A stretch of DNA of 37,670 nucleotides from the NCBI RefSeq assembly GCF_004359965.1, contig NZ_SMRQ01000033.1:1-37670 (forward strand), in the 5' to 3' direction. Position numbers and translations under genes: made by a program. The stretch is from Cognatilysobacter segetis (GTDB taxonomy: Bacteria > Pseudomonadota > Gammaproteobacteria > Xanthomonadales > Xanthomonadaceae). The notes beneath the pieces were generated by a model. It was given only the letters and a program-made list of their open reading frames with translations. It was not told the DNA's origin and ran no database searches. Each line of letters opens with the position of its first letter. Position 1 is the stretch's first letter. Below are positions 24,288 through 34,527 of this stretch, one piece after another.

Positions 24288-24370
24288 TCACCCGGCGCGC
24301 AAGCGCCCGGTGACATTCGCGCCGTCGGCCTGTCCCCGGCGCGGACCGCGGGTCGATCCCGCGACACGAT

Positions 24371-24402
24371 CGATGCGACCTCCGGGTCGCATCGCCGTTT
24401 TT
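24371..24402 (+). terminator. Intrinsic terminator between rpmF and fabH
   Basis: CGATGCGACC-TCCG-GGTCGCATCG is a perfect 10-bp stem followed by CCGTTTTT. It separates yceD-rpmF from fabH, which is usually thought of as the same cluster. Confidence 0.92.
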
Positions 24403-24405
24403 CAG

Positions 24406-24425
24406 GCCGCCGTACATACGGCGGC
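24406..24425 (+). promoter_or_regulatory. Palindrome over the probable fabH -10 region (putative operator)
   Basis: GCCGCCGTA-CA-TACGGCGGC is a perfect 9+2+9 inverted repeat beginning 3 bp after the rpmF terminator and ending 44 bp before fabH. Its centre TACATA (24413-24418) is the best -10-like hexamer in this gap, so a protein bound here would block or direct fabH transcription. A simple RNA hairpin is the alternative. Confidence 0.45.
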
Positions 24426-24469
24426 GTCCGCGGCGCGCCACGCGACCGCGGCCATCGGCGAGGCAGGGG

Positions 24470-25450
24470 ATGACCCAGCAAGTTTTCGCGCGCATCGCGG
24501 GCACCGGCAGCTACCTGCCGGAAAAGGTCCTCACCAACAGCGATCTCGCCCAGTTCGTCGAGACCAGTGACGAATGGATCGCCAGCCGCACCGGCATCCG
24601 CGAGCGGCACGTCGCGGCGGAAGGCGAAACCACCTGCGACCTGGCTTTCCACGCCGCCACGCGCGCGATGGAAGCCGCGGGCGTCACCGCGGCGGACCTG
24701 GACCTGATCATCCTCGGCACGACCACGCCCGACATCATCTTTCCGTCGACCGCGTGCCTGCTGCAGAACCGGCTCGGCGCGCTCGGCGTGCCCGCGTTCG
24801 ACGTCAATGCCGCGTGCTCGGGCTTCGTGTACGCGCTGACGGTGGCCGACAAGTTCATCCGCTCGGGTGCCGCGAAGACCGCGCTCGTGGTGGGCGCGGA
24901 AACGCTGACGCGCATGCTCGACTGGTCGGACCGCTCGACCTGCGTGCTGTTCGGCGACGGGGCCGGGGCCGTGGTGCTCAAGGCCGACTCCGAGACCGGC
25001 ATCCTGAGCACCCACCTGCATGCGGACGGGAGCAAGAAGGAACTGCTGTACAACCCGGTCGGGGTGTCGGCGGGCTTCAAGCCCGATGAGCACAACGCCG
25101 GCGTGCGCGTGATGATGACCGGCAACGACGTCTTCAAGTACGCCGTGAAGGCGCTGGATTCGGTGGTCGAGGAAACGCTCGAGGCGAACGGCCTCGATCG
25201 CCACGACATCGACTGGCTGATCCCGCACCAGGCCAACCTGCGCATCATTGAGGCGACCGCCAAGCGCCTCGACATGCCGATGGAGCGCGTCATCGTGACC
25301 GTCGACCGGCACGGCAACACGTCGTCCGGCTCGGTGCCGCTGGCGCTCGACGAGGCGGTACGTTCCGGTCGCGTGCAGCGCGGCCAGCTGCTGTTGCTGG
25401 AGGCGTTCGGCGGCGGCTTCACCTGGGGCAGCGCGCTCATCCGCTACTGA
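24470..25450 (+). CDS. fabH: Beta-ketoacyl-ACP synthase III
   Basis: FabH starts fatty-acid synthesis by condensing a short acyl-CoA with malonyl-ACP. The 326-residue thiolase-fold enzyme has the triad Cys116 ([11 protein letters not shown]), His (PHQANLRI) and Asn (HGNTSSGS), and the C-terminal [18 protein letters not shown]. No plsX gene lies upstream, unlike the order in many proteobacteria; the gap instead holds a terminator and a palindrome. It is likely its own transcription unit, as another terminator follows. Confidence 0.97.
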   Translation: MTQQVFARIAGTGSYLPEKVLTNSDLAQFVETSDEWIASRTGIRERHVAAEGETTCDLAFHAATRAMEAAGVTAADLDLIILGTTTPDIIFPSTACLLQNRLGALGVPAFDVNAACSGFVYALTVADKFIRSGAAKTALVVGAETLTRMLDWSDRSTCVLFGDGAGAVVLKADSETGILSTHLHADGSKKELLYNPVGVSAGFKPDEHNAGVRVMMTGNDVFKYAVKALDSVVEETLEANGLDRHDIDWLIPHQANLRIIEATAKRLDMPMERVIVTVDRHGNTSSGSVPLALDEAVRSGRVQRGQLLLLEAFGGGFTWGSALIRY

Positions 25451-25472
25451 ACGCCCGACGCTGGTCTGCCCG

Positions 25473-25508
25473 ACGCCCGCCGCTCGCACCGGCGGGCGTT
25501 CGCGTTTC
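25473..25508 (+). terminator. Intrinsic terminator of fabH
   Basis: ACGCCCGCCG-CTCGCAC-CGGCGGGCGT is a perfect 10-bp stem followed by TCGCGTTT. It separates fabH from fabD. Confidence 0.8.
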
Positions 25509-25540
25509 TGCGGCAAACGGCCGTGGTACGCGCCGATCGG

Positions 25541-25552
25541 CGGCGTACGCCG
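25541..25552 (+). promoter_or_regulatory. Perfect 12-bp palindrome upstream of the fabD promoter
   Basis: CGGCGTACGCCG reads the same on both strands. The preceding GTACGCGCCG (25527-25536) pairs imperfectly with CGGCGGCGTAC (25539-25549), so the region can fold in alternative ways. It sits just upstream of the fabD -35, where an operator would be expected. Confidence 0.35.
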
Positions 25553-25557
25553 GAGTA

Positions 25558-25587
25558 CAGACAGCCCGGAGGCTTCGTCCGTATCAT
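25558..25587 (+). promoter_or_regulatory. Probable promoter of fabD
   Basis: CAGACA (25558-25563) and TATCAT (25582-25587) are separated by 18 bp. Transcription would start near 25594, giving a leader of about 20 nt. Confidence 0.5.
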
Positions 25588-25613
25588 GGCGCGCCACACA
25601 TCGGGCTCGCCGC

Positions 25614-26558
25614 GTGACCGCAACGCAACTCGCATTCGTTTTCCCCGGCCAGGGTTCGCAGTCGCTGGGCATGCTGGCCGACCTCGCGGCGATCGATCCG
25701 ATCGTGCAGGCGACCTTTGCCGAAGCGAGCGAAGGCGCAGGTGTCGACCTGTGGCGGATCAGCCAGGACGGCCCGGACACGGATCTCAACAGCACCGAGT
25801 TCACGCAGCCCGCGTTGCTGGCGGCCGGTGTCGCCGTGTGGCGGCTCTGGAGCTCGCGCGGCGGCGAGGCGCCCGGGCAGCTCGCCGGTCACAGCCTCGG
25901 CGAATACAGCGCGCTGGTCGCCGCGGGCGCGCTTCCGCTGGCCGACGCCGCGCGCCTCGTGCGCCTGCGCGGCCAACTGATGCAGGCGGCCGCGCCCACC
26001 GGCACCGGTGCGATGGCCGCCGTGCTCGGCGCCGACGACGCGCTCGTGCAGGAAGTCTGCGAGGCGTGCAGCGGTCGCGAGGTCGTGGTGCCCGCCAATT
26101 TCAACTCGCCGGGGCAGATCGTCATCGGCGGCCACGCGGACGCGGTGGACCGCGCGCTGACCATGCTGGCCGAGCGGGGCGTGCGCAAGGCGGTGAAGCT
26201 GGCGGTCAGCGTGCCCTCGCACACGCCGTTGATGCGCGAGGCCGCCAATCGCCTCGCCGAGGCGATGAACAGCCTGCCCTGGTCCGCGCCGCAGCTTCCG
26301 GTCGTGCAGAACGTGGATGCCGAGGTGCGCGACGACATCGCCTCGATCCGCGATGCACTGGTGCGCCAGCTCTACCTGCCGGTCCAGTGGACGCGCTGCG
26401 TGGAGGCGCTGGTGGCGCGCGGGGCGACGCGTATCGCCGAATGCGGCCCGGGCAAGGTGCTGACGGGCCTGGTCAAGCGCATCGACAAGTCGGTGGACGC
26501 GCGCGCGCTCGGCACTGCCGCCGACCTCGACGCAGCGCTCGCCGAGTGGCGTCGCTGA
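25614..26558 (+). CDS. fabD: Malonyl-CoA:ACP transacylase
   Basis: FabD transfers malonyl from CoA to ACP, supplying the elongation substrate. The 314-residue product has FVFPGQGSQ at the N terminus, the nucleophile elbow AGHSLGEYSALVAAG, and the catalytic His in the VPSHTPLM segment. The GPGKVLTGL block lies near the C terminus. Translation starts at a GTG (25614) directly before TATQLAFVFPGQG, with no clear ribosome site. Confidence 0.97.
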   Translation: MTATQLAFVFPGQGSQSLGMLADLAAIDPIVQATFAEASEGAGVDLWRISQDGPDTDLNSTEFTQPALLAAGVAVWRLWSSRGGEAPGQLAGHSLGEYSALVAAGALPLADAARLVRLRGQLMQAAAPTGTGAMAAVLGADDALVQEVCEACSGREVVVPANFNSPGQIVIGGHADAVDRALTMLAERGVRKAVKLAVSVPSHTPLMREAANRLAEAMNSLPWSAPQLPVVQNVDAEVRDDIASIRDALVRQLYLPVQWTRCVEALVARGATRIAECGPGKVLTGLVKRIDKSVDARALGTAADLDAALAEWRR

Positions 26559-26642
26559 CAGGACATTGATCGCCGACGCCGTCGCGGCTGCCGCGCCGGC
26601 GCCGGTCGGCCGCCGGGCGCGGCCTTGAAACGGAGAGACGGA

Positions 26643-27386
26643 ATGACGGAAGCACTCAAGGGCGAGATCGCGCTGGTCACCGGCGCCACGCGTGGCATCG
26701 GCGCGGCGATCGCGGACGAACTCGCCGCGCAGGGAGCCGTCGTAATCGGCACCGCGACCAGCGAATCCGGCGCGGCGTCGATCGGCGAACGCCTGGCCGC
26801 GAAGGGCGGCCAGGGGCGCGTGCTAAACGTGACCGAGCCCGGCGCGATCGAAGCGCTGATCGACGCCATCGCCAAGGACATCGGCCCGGTGTCGATCCTC
26901 GTCAACAATGCCGGCATCACGCGCGACAACCTGCTGATGCGCATGAAGGACGAGGACTGGCAGGCGATCCTCGACACCAATCTCACCAGCGTCTACCGCT
27001 CCTGCAAGGCGGTGATGCGCGGCATGATGAAGGCGCGCAAGGGCCGCATCGTCAACATCGCCTCGGTGATCGGCGTGACCGGCAACGCGGGGCAGTCCAA
27101 CTACGCCGCGGCGAAGGCGGGCATCATCGCCTTCAGCAAGTCGCTCGCGCGCGAGATCGGCTCGCGAGGCGTCACGGTCAACGTGGTGGCGCCGGGCTTC
27201 ATCGACACCGACATGACGCGCGGCCTGCCGGACGAGGCCAAGGCGGGCATGCTCGACCAGATCGCGCTGGGCCGCCTCGGCGAGCCGGCCGACATCGCGC
27301 GCGCGGTGGCCTTCCTGGCCGGCCCGAACGCGAGCTACATCACCGGCGAAACGCTGCACGTCAACGGCGGCATGTACATGCCCTGA
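26643..27386 (+). CDS. fabG: 3-oxoacyl-ACP reductase (NADPH)
   Basis: FabG reduces beta-ketoacyl-ACP in each elongation cycle. The 247-residue SDR has the cofactor motif VTGATRGIG, VNNAGITRDNLLMRM, and the Ser-Tyr-Lys triad in NIASVIGVTGNAGQSNYAAAKAG. The C-terminal HVNGGMYMP ending is that of true FabG. GGAGAG lies upstream of the ATG at 26643; an ATG 18 nt earlier would add residues outside the family. Confidence 0.97.
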   Translation: MTEALKGEIALVTGATRGIGAAIADELAAQGAVVIGTATSESGAASIGERLAAKGGQGRVLNVTEPGAIEALIDAIAKDIGPVSILVNNAGITRDNLLMRMKDEDWQAILDTNLTSVYRSCKAVMRGMMKARKGRIVNIASVIGVTGNAGQSNYAAAKAGIIAFSKSLAREIGSRGVTVNVVAPGFIDTDMTRGLPDEAKAGMLDQIALGRLGEPADIARAVAFLAGPNASYITGETLHVNGGMYMP

Positions 27387-27414
27387 GGCGACGGCCGGCC
27401 CCGGCCCAACGACT

Positions 27415-27441
27415 TTTTCACGCGGTACCGGCCGCTATACT
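27415..27441 (+). promoter_or_regulatory. Promoter of acpP
   Basis: TATACT (27436-27441) is a 5/6 -10 match, preceded by TTTTTC/TTTTCA (from 27414) at 15-16 bp. It predicts a leader of about 59 nt. A dedicated strong promoter suits acyl carrier protein, one of the most abundant proteins in the cell. Confidence 0.7.
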
Positions 27442-27506
27442 CCGGCCCGCCGCGATTCATTTAGACTTGTCCATCGAAGATCCCGTCCCGGGAGGAGTGA
27501 GACCCA

Positions 27507-27746
27507 ATGAGCAGCATCGAAGAGCGCGTCAAGAAGATCGTCGTCGAACAGCTCGGCGTGAAGGAAGAAGACGTCACCACCAATGCTTCGTTCGTCGATG
27601 ACCTGGGCGCCGACTCGCTCGATACGGTCGAGCTCGTGATGGCGCTCGAAGAAGAGTTCGAGTGCGAGATCCCGGACGAAGAGGCCGAGAAGATCACGAC
27701 CGTGCAGCAGGCCATCGACTACGTGAAGTCGCACGTCAAGGCGTAA
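27507..27746 (+). CDS. acpP: Acyl carrier protein
   Basis: AcpP carries growing acyl chains on a phosphopantetheine arm. The 79-residue acidic protein has the attachment motif [20 protein letters not shown] (Ser near residue 37) and the standard [20 protein letters not shown] start. A strong GGAGGAG site precedes the ATG. It is flanked by its own promoter and terminator, so it can be made in excess over its fab neighbours. Confidence 0.98.
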   Translation: MSSIEERVKKIVVEQLGVKEEDVTTNASFVDDLGADSLDTVELVMALEEEFECEIPDEEAEKITTVQQAIDYVKSHVKA

Positions 27747-27799
27747 CCGCTGCAATGGCGTCGGGAGGCCGTGGCGCTCCCGACGTCCGCGAAACACCG

Positions 27800-27829
27800 A
27801 CGGGGCCGCATTGCGGCCCCGTGCTTTTG
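27800..27829 (+). terminator. Intrinsic terminator of acpP
   Basis: ACGGGGCCGC-ATT-GCGGCCCCGT is a perfect 10-bp stem followed by GCTTTTG. It separates acpP from fabF. Confidence 0.9.
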
Positions 27830-27840
27830 AGCCATCCCAT

Positions 27841-27858
27841 GCGGCGACGTATCGCCGC
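27841..27858 (+). promoter_or_regulatory. Inverted repeat upstream of fabF
   Basis: GCGGCGA-CGTA-TCGCCGC is a perfect 7+4+7 inverted repeat, 44 bp before the fabF ATG. It resembles the fabH palindrome in position and in its GTA-containing centre, but the arms differ. In this GC-rich DNA it may be chance. Confidence 0.3.
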
Positions 27859-27902
27859 GCCAACGCCCACCGGCGCGGCCGGTGCAGTTCGAGGTCCAGG
27901 TC

Positions 27903-29141
27903 ATGTCCAAGCGTCGCGTCGTCGTCACCGGTCTCGGAATCGTCTCCCCGCTGGGCAACGACCTGGCGACGACGTGGGACGGCATCGTCAACGGGCGTTC
28001 GGGCATCGGCCCGATCACGCACTTCGACACTACCAACTTCACCACCAAGATCGCCGGTGAAGTGCGCGACTTCGATGTCACCAAGTGGGTGAACCCGAAG
28101 GACGCGAAGAAGATGGACCCGTTCATTCATTACGGCGTCGGCGCATCGCTGATGGCGCTGGAGGATTCGGGCCTCGTCATCGACGATACCAACGCCGAGC
28201 GCGTCGGCGCGCTGATTGGCTCGGGCATCGGGGGCATCCTCGGCATCGAGGAAACGGCGATCAAGTACCACGAGGGCGGCCCGCGCAAGATCTCGCCGTT
28301 CTACGTGCCCAGCACGATCATCAACATGCTGCCGGGGCAGGTCTCGCTGCTCACCGGCATGAAGGGCCCCAATTTCTCGGCCGTGTCGGCCTGCGCCACG
28401 TCGAACCATTCGATCGGCATGGCGATGCGCATGATCCAGTACGGCGACGCCGACGTCATGATCGCCGGCGGCGGCGAGCGTGGCTCGTCGCCGACGTCGG
28501 TCGGCGGCTTCTGCTCGATGAAGGCGATGAGCACGCGCAACGACGATCCGACGCGTGCCTCGCGCCCGTGGGACACCGAGCGCGACGGCTTCGTGCTGGG
28601 CGACGGCGCCGGCATCCTGGTGCTCGAGGAGTACGAACATGCCAAGGCCCGCGGGGCGCGCATCTACTGCGAGCTCGCCGGCTTCGGTGCCACGTCCGAC
28701 GCGTTCCACATGACGGCCCCGAGCGAGGACGGCGAAGGCGCCGCCCGTTGCATGGAAATGGCGCTGCGCGACGCCGGCGTGTCGCCGGAGCAGGTCGGCT
28801 ACGTCAACGCGCACGGCACGTCGACGCCGCTGGGCGATCTCGCCGAGACGATGGCGATCAAGCGCGCGCTCGGCGACCACGCCTACCGCACGATGGTCAG
28901 CTCGACCAAGTCGATGACCGGCCATCTGCTGGGCGCCGCCGGCGGCGTCGAGGCCATTTTCTCGGTGATGGCGATGCACACGGGCGTCATTCCGCCGACG
29001 ATCAACCTGGACAACGCGTCGGAAGGCTGCGACCTCGACTACGTGCCGAACATGGCGCGCGAGGCGAAGGTCGACGCGGTGGTGTCCAACGGCTTCGGCT
29101 TCGGCGGCACCAACGGCACGCTGGTGTTCCGCCGCGTCTGA
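27903..29141 (+). CDS. fabF: Beta-ketoacyl-ACP synthase II
   Basis: FabF condenses malonyl-ACP with acyl-ACP during elongation. The 412-residue enzyme has the nucleophile block [17 protein letters not shown], the two His motifs in [11 protein letters not shown] and [14 protein letters not shown], and the C-terminal [15 protein letters not shown]. The start [18 protein letters not shown] is typical; an ATG 21 nt upstream is not supported. Confidence 0.97.
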   Translation: MSKRRVVVTGLGIVSPLGNDLATTWDGIVNGRSGIGPITHFDTTNFTTKIAGEVRDFDVTKWVNPKDAKKMDPFIHYGVGASLMALEDSGLVIDDTNAERVGALIGSGIGGILGIEETAIKYHEGGPRKISPFYVPSTIINMLPGQVSLLTGMKGPNFSAVSACATSNHSIGMAMRMIQYGDADVMIAGGGERGSSPTSVGGFCSMKAMSTRNDDPTRASRPWDTERDGFVLGDGAGILVLEEYEHAKARGARIYCELAGFGATSDAFHMTAPSEDGEGAARCMEMALRDAGVSPEQVGYVNAHGTSTPLGDLAETMAIKRALGDHAYRTMVSSTKSMTGHLLGAAGGVEAIFSVMAMHTGVIPPTINLDNASEGCDLDYVPNMAREAKVDAVVSNGFGFGGTNGTLVFRRV

Positions 29142-29163
29142 TCCGCGCCCGCGCCGTGGACGG

Positions 29164-29182
29164 GCCCGCCCGCGAGGCGGGC
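29164..29182 (+). terminator. Possible terminator of fabF
   Basis: GCCCGCC-CGCGA-GGCGGGC is a perfect 7-bp stem 23 nt after fabF, followed by TCGTGCGTT, a poor T tract. Confidence 0.45.
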
Positions 29183-29234
29183 TCGTGCGTTCAGGCGCAT
29201 GCCTGCGCCCGCCTTCGCAGGCCCGTCGAGCGGT

Positions 29235-29240
29235 GATAAT
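29235..29240 (+). promoter_or_regulatory. Probable -10 element of the pabB operon
   Basis: GATAAT lies 28 bp before the pabB ATG. No good -35 is seen at 17 bp. It would drive all six overlapping genes to pilZ. Confidence 0.5.
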
Positions 29241-29267
29241 CGCGCTCCGGTCGCCACCTCCGCCCGC

Positions 29268-30617
29268 ATGACGTCCCCGACCCCCGTCCGACGCGCGCTG
29301 ACCGGCGCGGGCGACCTTCTGGACCTGCACCGCCTCGCGCCTTCGCGCTACCCCGTGCTGCTCGAATCGAGCGCGTCGGGGACGCGCATCGGCCGCCGAG
29401 ACCTGCTGCTCGCGGCTCATGGCGAGCGGCTCGTGCTGGGCCGCGACGGCGAGGTGCGCGACGCGGCCGGATGCAAGGTCGGCACGGAGTTCTTCGCGGC
29501 GCTGGACGAGGCGTTCGCGCGTTCGCGCAGCGATCGATCCTCCGTGGCCGGCGGCTGGGCGCTGCTGATCGGTTACGAGGCCGCCGCACAGGTGGAACCG
29601 GTGTTGCGCCTGCCTGACGCGCCCGGCTCGCTGCCGGTCGCGGTCGCCGTGCGCGTCGGCGGCGCGCTCGAACACGACCGCGAGACCCGCCAGGCCACAT
29701 TGGATGCGATCGACGCCGCGACCGCGGACCGGATCGAGCGCGACATCGCCGACGCGGCGCGGCTGCACGCGCTGTCCGCGTGGACGCCGCCCGCGGCCGT
29801 GCTCGAGGACGAGCCGGCGCGTTTCACCGACGGCGTCCGCCGGATCCTCGACTACCTGGCCGCGGGCGACGTGTTCCAGGCCAACCTCTCGCGCGGATGG
29901 ACCGCGCGTTTCGATGGGGACGTCGACCCGGCCGCGCTGTTCGCGCAGCTGCGACGCAACAATCCGGCGCCGTTCGCGGGGCTGTTCGCCACGGACAGCG
30001 GGACGGTGGTGAGTGCGTCGCCTGAGCGGCTGGTGTCGGTGCAGGGCGACCTCGTCCAGACGCGACCCATCGCCGGTACGCGTCCCCGCGTGCCCGGTGA
30101 CGACGACGCCGGCCGCATCCGCGAGCTCGTCGGCCATCCGAAGGAACGCGCGGAGCACGTGATGCTCATCGACCTCGAACGCAACGACCTGGGACGCGTG
30201 TGCCGGCCCGGCACGGTGGAGGTCGACGAACTGATGAGCGTCGAGAGCTACGCGCACGTGCACCACATCGTGAGCAACGTGCGCGGCCGACTGCGCGCGG
30301 GCGTCACCCCGGGCGAGGTGATCCGCGCGGTGTTCCCCGGCGGCACGATCACCGGCTGCCCGAAGGTGCGCTGCATGCAGATCATCGCCGAGCTGGAAGG
30401 CGTCGGCCGGGGCATCTACACCGGCGCGATGGGCTGGCTCGCGCCGAACGGCGACATGGACCTGAACATCCTGATCCGCAGCGCGGAAGTCGAACGCGAG
30501 GCCGTGCGCTTCCGCACCGGCGCCGGCATCGTCGCGGACTCCGATCCGCAGCGCGAGCTCGACGAGACGCGCGCCAAGGCACGCGGCATGCTGCGCGCGC
30601 TCGGCGTCGACGGCTGA
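29268..30617 (+). CDS. pabB: Aminodeoxychorismate synthase component I
   Basis: PabB aminates chorismate to 4-amino-4-deoxychorismate for folate synthesis. The 449-residue product has an N-terminal region followed by the chorismate-binding domain (about 195-445). That domain shows LSPERL-type SASPERLVSV, EHVMLIDLERNDLGRV, GGTITGCPKVRCMQII and GAGIVADSDPQRELDET. The position of the E. coli catalytic Lys274 (PIKGT) is Ala269 here (PIAGTRPR), as in anthranilate synthase. The pabC neighbour favours PabB over TrpE. The glutaminase PabA is not in the window. An earlier in-frame ATG at 29199 overlaps the promoter. Confidence 0.9.
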   Translation: MTSPTPVRRALTGAGDLLDLHRLAPSRYPVLLESSASGTRIGRRDLLLAAHGERLVLGRDGEVRDAAGCKVGTEFFAALDEAFARSRSDRSSVAGGWALLIGYEAAAQVEPVLRLPDAPGSLPVAVAVRVGGALEHDRETRQATLDAIDAATADRIERDIADAARLHALSAWTPPAAVLEDEPARFTDGVRRILDYLAAGDVFQANLSRGWTARFDGDVDPAALFAQLRRNNPAPFAGLFATDSGTVVSASPERLVSVQGDLVQTRPIAGTRPRVPGDDDAGRIRELVGHPKERAEHVMLIDLERNDLGRVCRPGTVEVDELMSVESYAHVHHIVSNVRGRLRAGVTPGEVIRAVFPGGTITGCPKVRCMQIIAELEGVGRGIYTGAMGWLAPNGDMDLNILIRSAEVEREAVRFRTGAGIVADSDPQRELDETRAKARGMLRALGVDG

Positions 30618-31428
30618 TGGACGCGCGCATCTTCCGCGGAAACGACCAGGTGGATGCGCTGTCGCCGCTCGATCGGGGCCTCGCCTATGGCGACGGGCTG
30701 TTCGAGACGATGCGGGTCTGGCGCGGCGACGTGCCGTGGTGGGACCGCCACTGGGCGCGGCTGACGCGGGGCGCCGATGCGCTCGGCATCGCCCTTCCGG
30801 ACGAGGGGCGCGTGCGCGAGGCGCTGGCCGCGACGCTCGACGGCGCCGACGGCGTCGCCAAGCTGCTCGTCACGCGTGGCGAGGGTGCGCGCGGCTACGC
30901 GGCGTCTGCCGGCCCCGCGACGTGGTTGCTGTCGCGCCACGAAGCGCCCTCGCGGCGCGACCGCATCGTCGTCCGCTGGTGCGCGACGCGCCTTGCGGTC
31001 CAGCCCCGGCTCGCCGGCCTGAAGCATTGCAACCGGCTCGAGCAGGTCCTCGCTCGATCGGAATGGCCGGCGGGCGAGGGCGCCGACGACGGCCTGATGG
31101 TCGACGCCGACGGCGACGTCGCCAGCGCCATCGCCGGCAACGTGTTCATCCTGTCGCAGGGCCGCTGGCGCACCCCCCGGCTCGATCGCTGCGGCGTCCA
31201 CGGGGTCATGCGCGGCTGGGCGATGGCCGTCCTCGATGCCGACGAGGCGCGGCTGTCCCCATCGGACGTCGAAGCCGCGGACGCGTTGTTCGTCTGCAAT
31301 GCCGTGCGCGGTATCCTCGAAGTCGAGCGGCTCGGCGACCTCGCGTGGTCGCCGCATCCGCAGGTCGCGGCGCTGCGGCACCGCCTCGCGTCCGACCATC
31401 CCGCCTTCGCCCCGAATCCGGAGACGCC

Positions 31429-31432
<4 letters not shown>
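30617..31432 (+). CDS. pabC: Aminodeoxychorismate lyase
   Basis: PabC is a PLP enzyme (fold IV) that splits aminodeoxychorismate into p-aminobenzoate and pyruvate. The 271-residue product has the DRGLAYGDGLFETMRV start block and the PLP-binding Lys136 in LKHCNRLEQVLA. The RLDRCGVHGVMRG segment follows. The glutamate that normally contacts the PLP pyridine nitrogen (E. coli VTECCAANLF) aligns with Ser170 here (VASAIAGNVF). The start overlaps the pabB stop by 1 nt (TGATG). Confidence 0.9.
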
Positions 31433-34077
<2,645 letters not shown>

Positions 34078-34081
<4 letters not shown>

Positions 34082-34437
34082 GTGCAACCCCGGGCGGTGC
34101 GCGGCAGGGCATCCTGTCGCTGGTCCTGAAGGACAAGAACCAGCTCTACCAGGCGTACATGCCGTTCCTGAAGGGCGGCGGGATCTTCGTCCCCACGCCC
34201 AAGCGGTACACGCTGGGCGACGAGGTCTTCCTGCTGGTCACGCTGCCCGAATCGGGCGAGCGCTTGCCGGTGGCCGGGAAGGTCGTCTGGTTGACGCCGG
34301 TGGGTGCGCAGGGCGGTCATCCCGCCGGCATCGGCGTGCAGTTTCCGGAAACGCCGGAGGGCGAGGCCGTGAAGGGCAGGATCGAGACCCTGCTGGCCGG
34401 CCTGCTCTCCAGCGATCGCACGACGCACACGATGTAA
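34078..34437 (+). CDS. pilZ: Type IV pilus assembly protein PilZ
   Basis: This is the PilZ protein required for type IV pilus biogenesis, acting with FimX and PilB. The 119-residue product starts MSATPGGARQGILSLVLKDK. It shows YMPFLKGGGIFVPTPKRY, LGDEVFLLVTLPE, VVWLTPVGAQGG and GIGVQFPE. It lacks the RxxxR c-di-GMP motif, as expected for this non-binding type. It is last in the pabB operon, overlapping holB by 4 nt, a conserved link in this class. Confidence 0.95.
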
Positions 34438-34503
34438 CCCTGCGCCACCTCGCGTGGGCGAGGAACACGCATACGCGCCGCTGGGCGCAGGTCCCTCGAG
34501 ATC

Positions 34504-34521
34504 GGGCGCCCGAAGGCGCCC
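34504..34521. terminator. Hairpin between the converging pilZ and fadB-like genes
   Basis: GGGCGCC-CGAA-GGCGCCC is a perfect 7-bp stem with a four-base loop and no T tract. It may act for both strands. The rest of the 90-bp gap shows nothing else clear. Confidence 0.5.
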
Positions 34522-34527
34522 TCGCGG

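Noticed and set aside
24288-24370. Second terminator just after rpmF (TCACCCGGCGC / GCGCCCGGTGA)
   Set aside because: The arms mismatch in the middle and no T tract follows; the terminator at 24371 is far better.
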